Assembly (NCBI GenBank): GCA_964017145.1
Contig: OZ024851.1
Span: forward strand, 2,604,001 to 2,668,000
DNA length: 64,000 nt
From: Agrocybe praecox
Lineage: Eukaryota; Basidiomycota; Agaricomycetes; Agaricales; Agrocybaceae
Reading direction: 5' to 3'
Shown here: piece by piece, positions 1-10,032 of the stretch
Position numbering within the stretch: position 1 is the first letter of the stretch
Layout: each line of letters opens with the position of its first letter
Position numbers and translations under genes: made by a program
Notes under the pieces: generated by a model
What the model saw: the letters and a program-made list of their open reading frames with translations, nothing else
Told to the model about the DNA's origin: nothing
The model's database searches: none

Positions 1-455
1 CGAGTGTGAGTCAGGTACATAACTTCTGCTGCGGAAGACAAACAAGTAGGACTACGTTTATATATGTAATTCTGCTTGAAGCGATACTCAGGGGGCAGAA
101 TCTGAAATAAAATCAAAATAGGAGGGGTTTATCTAGGCGAAAAGAAGTTTCCTAAGACTAATTAAACAAGCGACGGAGAACCCTTAAGGGTGCTTCGCTG
201 GCAGAAAGGAAAATAAACCAAAAGGGTAGTATAAGGAAAAGGGGGAATGGCTTCGGTCCGAAATGGTGTGTTTGTGTCGGTTTCGGGCGTAGGCAAGGTG
301 CGTACCTTACAACCCCAACTTTAACTACTTTTCTGTTCCTTCCGGTCTCTGTTACCCCCCAAAAAAACCTGCAGAAATATACTATATGTTACCCTTGGAA
401 TAAATACTACTTGGTAGCAGTATTGCTGCATTTATAAGTCAAAAAAGATATCCTT

Positions 456-775
456 CTAAATAACTCCCCAGGAGCGTGTCTCTGGCCAACCACCTGCAAA
501 AAACGTACATACAGGACAGCAGTCACAATGAACGCAACCTCGAATCCAACATCGTCTGTCGACTTCGTAATATTTCCGGTAAGCAATACCGGGTTGCACG
601 GAGGGTATCACAGGTGGCACCGAAGGAAGATACCCCAGAAAACCTATTGCTGCGATAACTGGAGGTAAAATTTTTGGGACGTTCCAGCTGGCTTCCACGT
701 TGTACCAGTGTGGGTCGGTCTTCCTATGGTAATTGAGCCGCGTATAATATATGGGCGCGGTGTGGCAGTGCAACC
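456..775 (-). pseudogene. relic of NCS1 purine/cytosine permease (C-terminal part)
   Basis: A minus-strand reading resembles the C-terminal part of the two intact permeases at 5.2-9.6 kb. It reads KTDPHWYNVEASWNVPK where the intact gene has KNDPSLYDIKAWDVPK, then VIPSV for VIPSM. After a one-base shift it continues TDDVGFEVAFIVTAVLY for TGDIGFEVAFAVAAMLY, and after another shift CRWL. The matching blocks are in order but lie in different frames, with no start and no N-terminal half, so it is a decayed third copy. It points opposite to the intact pair. Family assignment is secure through the neighbours; the exact limits are not. Confidence 0.75.
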
Positions 776-2176
776 TGCCCCGGGCTGATTAGATTAGAGC
801 ATGTACAGACTCTGTGTGACCACGACGCGTACATAGCCGAATACATCCATCCTTTGACCGCTACTGCCATCGTGCGAGGCTGCTCGACGCGCTTCCGAGC
901 CCAGCTACGCCATACAGCTGCATAGTGGACTGCTCCAGCGGACGACGGAAATTAGATGTTCGACTCAAGACATAAGATTATTGACGGCGTTGCATGGCGT
1001 GTGTAAGAGAATAGCGCATCAATTCCTCATGTATTCTAGAAAAAAAGTCACCGTCCAGACCGACCCTATAATCTAAAAAGGAGTTGGATAAATGCGGTGC
1101 ACCATAGGCTTTTATTGCTGTACTTTAACAAAATACGCATAACCTGTATTTTATGAGGGTCGGGTTTTTCATATATGGGATGACCGACCAATCTAAAAAT
1201 AGATTTAGTATGGCAGATATATATATAGCCGGAAGAGTGATGGCAATGCCGGAGGTTCCGGTTACAACTTACCGCTCAGCTGAACTTGAAGTTAAAATTT
1301 GAATGTCCGACTGATGCTAGGAGCTAAATTAATTTAGACTCGCGACCAGTCCGTTAGGTGGTGATTACTCATGTGTCATTTCTGATGCCTCACTGTTTGG
1401 TCTTTGTTGGGGATTTATTTGGTTTTCTAACATCAAGCGGAACTCAATCGGACTGTGAAAGGAGCATCACCACCTAACGACTGGGAGGAACGGAGACGTT
1501 TTAGTAGAGGTGACTTTTTGTGACGCCAACTTAGAAAAAAAACGTGTTTTTACCTCGCGCGCTTTCGTCAAGTGGCCACAACTTGGCCACAACACTTTAG
1601 AAGGCTCGGAAAACTCATAATATTGGTAGTGTATGGTAGTGTAAATACATATCCAATAGATATATATGTTTGGAAACAATTTTGAAAGAGAAAAAACCAG
1701 ATCTCACTGTTTTCTTCACCTAAGTCTGTATCATGCTTCGCCCATGTCCCTGGGCCGTGAAAACACGATACCTGTCAAACATCTGTAAGCAAAGATATGC
1801 TATCTCATTCCATAAAGATACAGCACATACTTGTTCAAGTAATTCTTTGACAGAAGAAAATCCCAACAAGAGGATACCACCCAATAGCAGAGGTCGGATT
1901 TGCTGTCGACTCGAAGGAAGTTGGACGTTGACTTGAATGACTAATGAGAAGGTGCATGAGCAGCTTCTCATGCAGTCTTTATTTCAAGTTCAATTCAACA
2001 ATCTGTCGTGTGATTAAGCCTGAATAGATGTTGAACGTTGAAGCCTGAGGTCTGAGGGTCTGAAGAGGGATAGAAATTTGGATCAAGCCCAGATGACATC
2101 CAAACACCTATGAATAGTCTTAGAGACCATTCAGTGTATCAAATCAAGATGAAGAAGGAACTAGAAGGGGACGAAA
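776..2176. other. gene-poor stretch with one fold-back
   Basis: I see no convincing gene. Short open frames on both strands lack family resemblance. The only structure noted is the imperfect inverted repeat at 1346-1484, listed separately. Confidence 0.4.
1346..1484. repeat. imperfect inverted repeat, possible MITE
   Basis: CCAGTCCGTTAGGTGGTGAT at 1346-1365 is matched in reverse complement by the sequence at 1466-1484, with a single unpaired C. The arms are about 19-20 nt around roughly 100 nt of unrelated sequence. That layout would suit a small non-autonomous DNA element, but I see no target-site duplication. Confidence 0.4.
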
Positions 2177-3150
2177 TTGATAAATATGTCATTTTTGGAT
2201 GGAATATTAGGCCGTAACGACTCACCGAGGTCGGAGAGAAGACCCCATCAACAGATTAGAACAAAGTTTTCAGCCACTTGTAATGAAAACGTCACAACTT
2301 GCAAGAAGCCAGTTTCTGAGCAGGCTGCCCCTCCCACCACTCAGGTTGGACTCCCAAACGAGCAATTGCTGATGCCCTCCATCTCGGATCCTACCCTTCA
2401 ACCTATTTTGAATCTATATACTAAAGTAGGAAGGTTTGTTTATGCTGAAAAAGAATGTGTGAACCCTCGGAAATTCGACATATACTCATTGGACTTGCCT
2501 CCGCTGGAGAAACCAACATGGAGCCTGACTGGGACCTTGCACTGCTCATTGCCGAAGATATTTCACTCGATATAGGGTGGAGGATGCAGAAGACATAGAT
2601 TTAGAGTCTTCTATATAGTCGGAATCGAGCTCTGACGAGGAAGAATAGGGGGTAGACGAGATATATAGCGCGGATTCAGACGCGACGTTGTACTACAAGT
2701 TGTAGCAATATGATGGATTTTTTACAAGTTGGCGCGTGACAAGTGTGACTGTGCTAAAATGGTTTCGTTTGTCCCAGCCGTTTCTTCGAAACCCTTTCGG
2801 GGTTTTAAAAAGAAACGGCTGGTCACGAGCCTAAAATTAATTATCCGTCGTACGTTATCTTCCTTCACCGAACATAAAACGATCGTCTTGAATGCTAATC
2901 GCAGAATTTCTGGAAATACCGGAAGATAGCAATGACGAGGTAAGTATAGCCCATTCATTACGTAGGGAAGGCATCTGATTTCTAGATAGGAAGTCAGTTC
3001 TGCGATCACTGCGCTCTTAACATCATTCGTTTACGATGCTGTTCCACACAAAAAACTCCCAGAAGTTTATGAGTTCATAACAAACTACGGTGGTACTAAA
3101 TATCTGGTTTGCGACAATTATTGTCTGTCCAAGCTTTTTTTAGATGATGT
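2177..3150 (+). other. coding-like but broken stretch, function unknown
   Basis: An open frame starting MSFLDGILGRND at about 2183 runs to 2575. In another frame it is followed by an acidic segment (EDAEDIDLESSI, SESSSDEEE) broken by two stop codons. Further on, about 3036-3162 reads as a protein-like stretch (VYEFITNYGGTKYLVCDNY). None of these match a family I recognise. They could be remnants of a degraded gene or mobile element, or contain the missing first exon of the glomulin-like gene downstream. Confidence 0.25.
2774..2822. repeat. nested perfect inverted repeat (strong hairpin)
   Basis: The arm CCAGCCGTTTCTT (2774-2786) is perfectly complementary to AAGAAACGGCTGG (2810-2822). Inside the loop a second pair, AAACCC (2789-2794) and GGGTTT (2800-2805), can extend the fold. 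There is no T-tract or gene arrangement suggesting a terminator. Confidence 0.6.
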
Positions 3151-3156
3151 GTACAG

Positions 3157-4806
3157 GATCCCTTGAACGCCTTGCCATTGCTATTGCAAATCGACGATTC
3201 GGCAGCCAAAGATCTCATTTCACTTATTTCAGAGTGCAGCTCGGCAAAGGAGGTTGTCATGGCAGCGCAAGAGGTACTAGAGGGACTTGAGCGAAAATTT
3301 TATAACGATGATGACCAGGAAGAAGGTCAAGAAAGCGAGAAGAGTGGCACAAAACCCAACTCTCCTATCGGCCAGCTCATCACTCTCGTTGATATTTTGG
3401 CTGTCGGTTAGTCCTTTGATTTTTACACTCCTAATTTTTTCTTGTTGAAATACATCTAGCGATACCCAAGCTAAAACTTCGTAAAAAGGCAGCGTCGGAG
3501 ACGATCGAACCGATGTTTCAAGAACTTGGAACAGTTGTTGATCTTTCTGTTCATAAAGCTACGATGGTTGAGGCCCGGTCTTTGCTGGGAAATGCCACTA
3601 AACTTGCGAAGCACGTCAATCAGTGGAACCAGCAAGTCAATAATGAAAACGAAAGCGACAAAGAAGCGTGCAGAATACTTTTGGGGAGGATATTGGAGAC
3701 GTCCATTTCGGCATGCGAACATCAAATACAATCAGATATCGCTCAGCGTGCACTAGAGAAGTGCTATCCTCGCTATGCGTTTCGCTCACTAGTAAGGCCT
3801 AATTCAGAAGAAGGAAGAAGGATTATGCTCGACGTTCTCGTGAGTTTATTCTCCTTGACAGGTCCCCATCCTCATTGTTTTACAGGAAGTGGCGATGTAT
3901 CTTGAAATGCGGGCACCTACGGTGGACTTAATCTTTACAGCGTATCGGCCATCCTTCGACACAAATCCACAAGAAGTCTTATCGCGTCTTCTTCCTGTAG
4001 TAATATCATCTATCCACTCCAACAAATATCTAGATGAATCACTTGCCGTCTTGATAAACGCTCTTTCTGTCACGAAATCCCTCCCCGATGAGATAATACT
4101 TCCTCTTTGTGGTTTATTGCCATCTATAGCGAGTGCGCATCCCGATCCTGCAGTAAGGCATCAGGCCTTCAGGGTGCTCTCTCTACTACTGAAATCCTCT
4201 GATTCGCAAATACGATTTCACCAACTTGTTGAACTCACGAAGGATTCGGAGCACCCCCAAATGCGGACCGCCGCGGTGGGCTTGGTCAAGGAGGCTTTAC
4301 TCGACTCACTGGCAGCGCATCAGAAGAATGATCTTTTCCTTGGCTCGTTGTTTATTCGAGGCTTTGGACCCATACTGTTCAGGCCTAATCCACCGGATCT
4401 ACTGTCTTCCGCTCTATCGTTAAAGGAGTTCCAGGAAAGTGACGAACCTAGTAGGCTGGTGGAATGCCTTTCGCTCTATTATGTTATCTTGCAACGAGAT
4501 GAAAAGAACCAGGTATGTTACAAACAAATCGAAACATTAGACTCTTAATTATCATTTTAGATCGGAATACGAGACAAAGATGTCGTTCAATCGGTGGAAA
4601 GTAATTTACTAAAGCCTCTCCGGCGAAGTATAGACCGTTGGATGAGTGATTCATCTGTTTCCGACGGTATGTGGCTTCAACATCATTACAAGAAAACGTT
4701 TAATCTGTGGCTCTTAGGTCATATCAGCGACATAACTGCCATTGTTTCGTTGCAAGTCAGTCTAGAAAGGATAGATGCTGCGCGGAAACAGTTACACCTC
4801 ATTTGA
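3157..4806 (+). CDS. YAP1-binding/Alf4/glomulin-like protein (5' end missing)
   Basis: Five exons (3157-3406, 3460-3839, 3886-4512, 4561-4666, 4718-4806) join into 484 codons with good GT-AG sites. The product is an all-helical, HEAT-like protein. Segments such as DLISLISECSSAKEVV, HPDPAVRHQAFRVLSLLL and MRTAAVGLVKEALLDSL are what I associate with the fungal family related to yeast Ybp1/Ybp2, plant ALF4 and animal glomulin, which act in Yap1 redox signalling or at cullin-RING ligases. An acidic DDDQEEGQESEK linker lies near the N-terminus. There is no ATG at the beginning: the first exon is entered through an acceptor (GTACAG) at 3156 in phase 0, so at least one upstream exon is unplaced, or the gene has lost it. 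Family confidence is moderate; the precise role is unknown. Confidence 0.7.
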
Positions 4807-5235
4807 AGTATAAACCCATCGCATAAACTCCTTAATTGAAACGAATGATTTCCAAGAAGAACCAAATCGCCTCGTAATTTGCGAACTTTTTTTACATTTT
4901 CTATTCTCTCACTCAAAGCACATGTATTATGCACCTCTTGCAAGCCTCTTCAATCCCGCCTTGACAATGTTATCCCCATATGTAGCTGCCCCTGGCGAAT
5001 AGGCAGATTGCCGAGATTGCCGATCGTAAAAAATATATGAAAACATTCAATGATCTAGATCTAGGTCCCAGCCGTCCCGGGATAATTTTTTTGGATCTAG
5101 GAAGAGGAAATCCTTATCCGAGTCACAGCAATGTAAACGACTTTCCTTCGGCATGGATATATTTATCAAGCCTCAAGCTCAAGCTTCAAGCCCGTCATTC
5201 CTATCTTCGCACTTCCATTCATCTTGGACTGACAG
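4807..5235. other. intergenic region upstream of permease 1
   Basis: No gene is seen. An AT-rich ATATATTTAT stretch near 5156 lies about 80 nt before the permease start and may serve as a TATA-like element. Confidence 0.3.
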
Positions 5236-7225
5236 ATGTCCTCTCCGACACCCATTAAAGTCGATGAATCAGATCCGGAAAAGCGGTTGGATGTCGAAGC
5301 TGCGCTCTCAACGAAGCCAGTATACGACGGAAGAGGGACGCTGACGAGTTGGGTGGGGACAAGGTTGCTGACTTTGGGAGTCGAGGAAAGAGGTACGCAG
5401 TGTGTTCGTCGCGTATTCTCTCATTGCTAACGTGCGTGTACCAGGCATTTCGCCTGTGCCTTTGGAAGAGAGGGTCGGACACCCGTATACCAAAATCTTC
5501 TTCGTTTGGTTCTCTATGAACGTCAACATCCTTTCGTGAGTCCAAGTTTGCTCTTTAAGCGATAACCAACTGGAATGCCGTCTAGGTTTTCTTCTGGAAC
5601 CCTTGGACCCGTTGTCTTCGGTTTGGGACTTCGGGATTCCTGTCTCACGATCTTGTTCTTCAACCTCCTTTGCTGCGCTCCTCCGGCATACTTGTGAGTG
5701 TTATCTAGGCAGACCGTTACGTTCTTACCAATACAATCTAGTACGACGTGGGGCCCAAAATTAGGCATGCGCCAAATGATTATTACCCGGTACTCGTTTG
5801 GGTATGCATTTCATGCGCAGTCAACTATTCTTAATTCTCATGGATTAATATAGATATTACGGTGTCATCTTGCCCTGCATAATGAACCTGATTGGAATGA
5901 TTGGATTTTCCATCTTAAACTCGATATTAGGGGGTCAGGCGTTGGCCAGTGTATCGAACGAGAATTTGAGTTGGACGTGAGTAGGACATCCGTTTGTCAG
6001 TCATGACTTCGCCTTATGTCGCTCGACCAGAGTCGGAATTGTGGTAATTGCAGTCATATCCTTACTGGTTTCCTTTTGTGGGATTACCGTATTGCATTGG
6101 TAGGTCTGGCTATGGATCCCAATTGCCGTTTGGTCTGACGTCCTGCAGGTTCGAGCACATCGCATGGATACCCGTTATAATCACTTTCATAATCACTCTA
6201 GGCGTTGGAGGGAAACACTTATCCAACCCGCCTCCGGCAACACCAGCAACGGCCACCATGATTTTGGGTTTTGCGTCCACGTTGGCAGGTTTCACCATTA
6301 CATATTCCGGTCTCAGTTCAGATTTCACTAGTTATTTCCGACCAGACGTTTCGAGGTCAGTAGCTAATTGCATGGATCTTTCAGTCTTTTTTTTTTTTGC
6401 TTAATTTTACTTTTGTTCAGCAAAAAATTGTTTTTGTCGTCATACTTTGGGTTCTTGCTACCGATCGTGCGTCTTGTTAATTCCTTAATTTCTTTCGCGG
6501 TTAACTAAAGAGGGCAAGTAGGCCACTATTCAATGCCTTGGTGCTGCAGTCGCCAATGTAGCATCTGTCATACCCGAATGGGAGGCTGGGTACACTGGTG
6601 GTAATGTAGGAGGGTTACTAGAAGCTATGCTTCACCCTGTCGGAAAATTCGGCAAATTCTTGACAGTTTTGTTAAGTTTATCTGTGGCGGGCAACATTTC
6701 AGCAACCTTTTATTCGATATCCCTCAACATGCAAATCCTTATACCTGCCCTGGTCATCGTTCCGAGATATGTCTTTTCTCTGGTGGCCACAGCTATGTAC
6801 GTTTTCTGGTTGATCTTGTTGTTGTTTCTGATACGATCTTGGTTATCAGCGTCGTCCCCATCTCGATTGTCGGGGCACACAGATTTTACGACGCACTCGT
6901 CAATTTCCTTGGCTTAATAGGATACTGGGCCTCCGCATACGTCGCCATTATCATGATCGAACACTTATTTTTCCGCAAAAACGACCCAAGTCTCTATGAC
7001 ATAAAAGCGTGGGACGTCCCGAAGAAGCTTCCTTCAGGCCTTGCAGCCATTGTTGCCGGTGTATCGTGTTTTGGAGTAGTAATACCCTCGATGGAGCAGG
7101 TCTGGTTCACCGGACCCATCGCAAAAACTACTGGCGATATCGGCTTCGAAGTCGCGTTCGCCGTGGCTGCCATGTTATATTTTCCTTGTAGGTGGTTAGA
7201 AATTCGGTGGAGGGGTTTTGTATGA
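5236..7225 (+). CDS. NCS1 family purine/cytosine permease, copy 1
   Basis: Ten exons (5236-5392, 5445-5535, 5586-5693, 5742-5801, 5854-5976, 6031-6099, 6149-6355, 6421-6466, 6522-6796, 6850-7225) give 503 residues. It is a polytopic plasma-membrane transporter of the nucleobase-cation symport 1 family, related to yeast Fcy2, expected to import purines and/or cytosine with protons. Hallmarks are a hydrophilic N-terminus ending GVEERG, then GTLGPVVFGLGLRDS, the TTWGPKLGMRQM segment of the first substrate-contacting helix, GNVGGLLEA, and the C-terminal AWDVPKKLPSGLAA and GPIAKTTGDIGFEVAF stretches. ATG at 5236 begins the hydrophilic tail. The next gene is a tandem paralogue with the same nine intron positions. 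Substrate cannot be settled from sequence alone. Confidence 0.9.
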
Positions 7226-7515
7226 AGTTAAAATTTGTTTTTGGGTATTTCAATCTGATCTGACTTGTTTATGGTGCACTGCTCTCTAGAGGTGGGCACG
7301 GCATTCGCCGGCTCAATTGTGTTTCCACACTGTCACAAACTTGAACACGTTCCTTCGACTTTTTCTTGTTATCGCTATTCAAATATTCCAGTCGCAGTCA
7401 GATGAACGACTATGATAAGGCCTTTTATATGCCTCCATTCTTCTCGTGGTGATAATGCTCCTCATTGATTACGCGGTAACTCCCATTGTTCCGTGGCTCC
7501 TCTTTCCCTTCCAAC

Positions 7516-9552
7516 ATGGCCTCCAAACATGAAGCAGAGAAACCCTACGAAGTAACTGAAGTTATTGGTATTTCTGACAGAGAAAACTCTGCATCACTAG
7601 GCACCGTCGAGGAAATCTTCCAACTTGGAACGAGAAAAAGATGGGCAAAGAAGCTCGCAACTTGGGGCGTAGAAGAACGAGGTGAGCCTGGTTTATTATT
7701 TTGTGACGTGACCGACATATTGTTTCTTGATAGGCATTGTACCAGTACCTCCAGAAGAGCAAACAGATACGCAATATAGTAAAATGAGCTTCGTGTTCTT
7801 CTCATCGAACTTCACTATTCTGACGTACGCTTTTTTTTTCGAAACATAATAGTCGTAAGTGTTCTTACTTTCATATGAAGGTTCTCCCTCGGCACCCTTG
7901 GTCCAGTCGCATTTCAACTCAGTGTTCGGGATTCGTGCCTTGTCATTCTATGCTTCAATATATTTGGCGCTTTGATCCCTGCATACTTGTACGGCGATTC
8001 AGACTTCTCATATATGACAGTTGACCAAGGGCGATAGAGCGACATGGGGGTCGAACCTGGGAATGCGCCAAATGACCTTGGCACGTTACACGTTTGGGTA
8101 GGGTTTTGAATTATTCTTATTCTTATTTTAACTGAACCCTTTTCCGAAGCTACTACGGAGTCATCCTGCCTTGTTTCTTGAATTTATTGAGCATCATAGG
8201 GTTTTCGGTGCTCAATTGCATATTAGGTGGGCAGGCACTGGCTAGCGTGACGGATGGGCACCTTTCATGGACGTGAGTGAATCAATATGGGTTCAATTAT
8301 CGAGTTCATCTCACCGCGTTAATAGAGTAGGGATTGTAGTATTTTCTATCATGTCGGTCATCGTCTCTTTCTTTGGCTACAATTTTCTTCATTGGTACTG
8401 GATTTCTTCTATATTTTTGTTTATGTGCACTCTTTTGACCACCCTACTTACTAGGTATGAAAGACTGGCATGGATTCCCGTCCTGGTAGCGACTGTGATA
8501 GCTGTTGGTGAGAGTTGGAAGCACCTAGGAAATTACTCTTCGCCTGTTCCGGTATCTTCTGCGTCGGTTCTGGGCTTCATAAGCACTCAAGCCGGTTTTA
8601 TAATAACGTGGTCGACATTTGTTGCGGATTATGGCATTTACTTAAAGCCACAAGGATCAAAGTAAGAAACTCTTAATTTCATACAGTCGGGCTCATTCGA
8701 GGGTTAAAATTTTAAAACGTTAATTTGTAGTTGGAAAAGATTCTTTTGGGCTTATTCTGGACTGTTTCTTCCAACTGTATGTCATAAATGGCCTCTCTTA
8801 TCGACGATTAAACATGACCTCCATTTTTCAGGTCATAATGCAATCCGTTGGGGTGGCTATTTCGGCGGCAGTTCCTTTCGTACCAGCATGGAACGACGCC
8901 TTTGCCGGTGGTGGAAACGTGGGAGGCCTACTGAACGCAGTTTTTCAACCACTCGGGAATTTTGGAAAATTCCTCACCGTTATAATGAGTCTTTCGGTGT
9001 CACCAAATTTGTGCTCTATTCTATATTCGGCTTCACTGAATTACCAGGTCATCATTCCACGGCTGATGGTGGTTCCTCGTTATTTTTTCACCATCATAAC
9101 AGCGGCTATGTAAGTTTTCTGATTGATGTCTACTCTATCTGTTGTTTAATACTTATCGTGTTATTATTTGCTGCAGTGTATTACCAATTGCGATTGTAGG
9201 GGCGCAAAAACTGGACACGGCCATAACGAACGTGCTCTCACTATTCGCCTACTGGGCATCAGCCTATGTATCCGCACTTCTTATTGAACACCTTTACTTC
9301 CGTTCAGGTCGTTTTGAGAACTACGATCGGGATGCCTGGAATGAGCCGAAGCGGCTCCCTTGGGGCCTGGGGGGATTAGGCGCCGGGGTCCTTGCCTTCG
9401 GTTTAGTCATCCCGTGCATGAGCCAGGTATGGTTCACAGGGCCCCTGGCGACGAAGACGGGGGATATGGGCTTCGAAGTTGCTCTAGTGGTGACTGCTTT
9501 CTTATTTGTACCTCTACGGTGGTTGGAGATTCGTCTCAAAGGTCACCTGTGA
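7516..9552 (+). CDS. NCS1 family purine/cytosine permease, copy 2
   Basis: Ten exons (7516-7681, 7734-7824, 7881-7988, 8038-8097, 8150-8272, 8326-8394, 8455-8661, 8731-8776, 8832-9109, 9177-9552) give 507 residues. Exons 2-8 and 10 have exactly the same lengths as in copy 1 and the introns sit at the same positions, so the pair arose by tandem duplication. Conserved blocks include GTLGPVAFQLSVRDSC, GNVGGLLNAVFQPLGNFGKF and GPLATKTGDMGFEVAL. The open frame extends upstream to a TTG at 7486, but the first ATG is at 7516 and fits the start of copy 1. Only 290 bp separate the genes. Differences such as WGSNLGMRQM against WGPKLGMRQM could reflect altered substrate preference; that is inference. 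Confidence 0.9.
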
Positions 9553-10032
9553 AAGAATACCTATGACATAAAAGTAAGCAAATATGAAAAGGAATGACTT
9601 TTGGTTGGTTTATTACAACCATAATGTTAGTGCTGTTGCGCTGTTGCGCTTGGATCCAACTAATGAGTCTGAGGCCGTTCGTTCCTGAGTGGTAAAAATA
9701 CAAGTTTCTGACGGCCGAGCGGTCCGCGTATTTCCACTTACGTCATCATTCCATGACCACAAGCGGACACGACTGGGAGGTTTGTTCTGGACAACTGTGT
9801 TGGACACTCTGGACAGTGTTCTCAGTCTTTCTGCATATCCACGACCCTTTATGATTTTTACGATTATTCTTCTATCTTGAAATTGAGTACCTAATCGGTA
9901 CGTGTATCTTAAACTTTTCTTTCATCAAATAGTTTATGCACTGAGGTGGTCCTTGATGGGAACTTTTATTGACGCGCTTCATCAGCTTTGAAAAAATACT
10001 CTGTTCGACATAGAAATAAATAAAGGAGAATC
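9553..10032. other. intergenic region, nothing recognised
   Basis: No coding signal or repeat was found between permease copy 2 and the kinase gene. AT-rich sequence just before 10033 is consistent with promoter and leader. Confidence 0.3.

Noticed and set aside
7486..7515. Upstream start of permease copy 2
   Set aside because: The codon is TTG, not ATG. The first ATG at 7516 gives a length matching copy 1.
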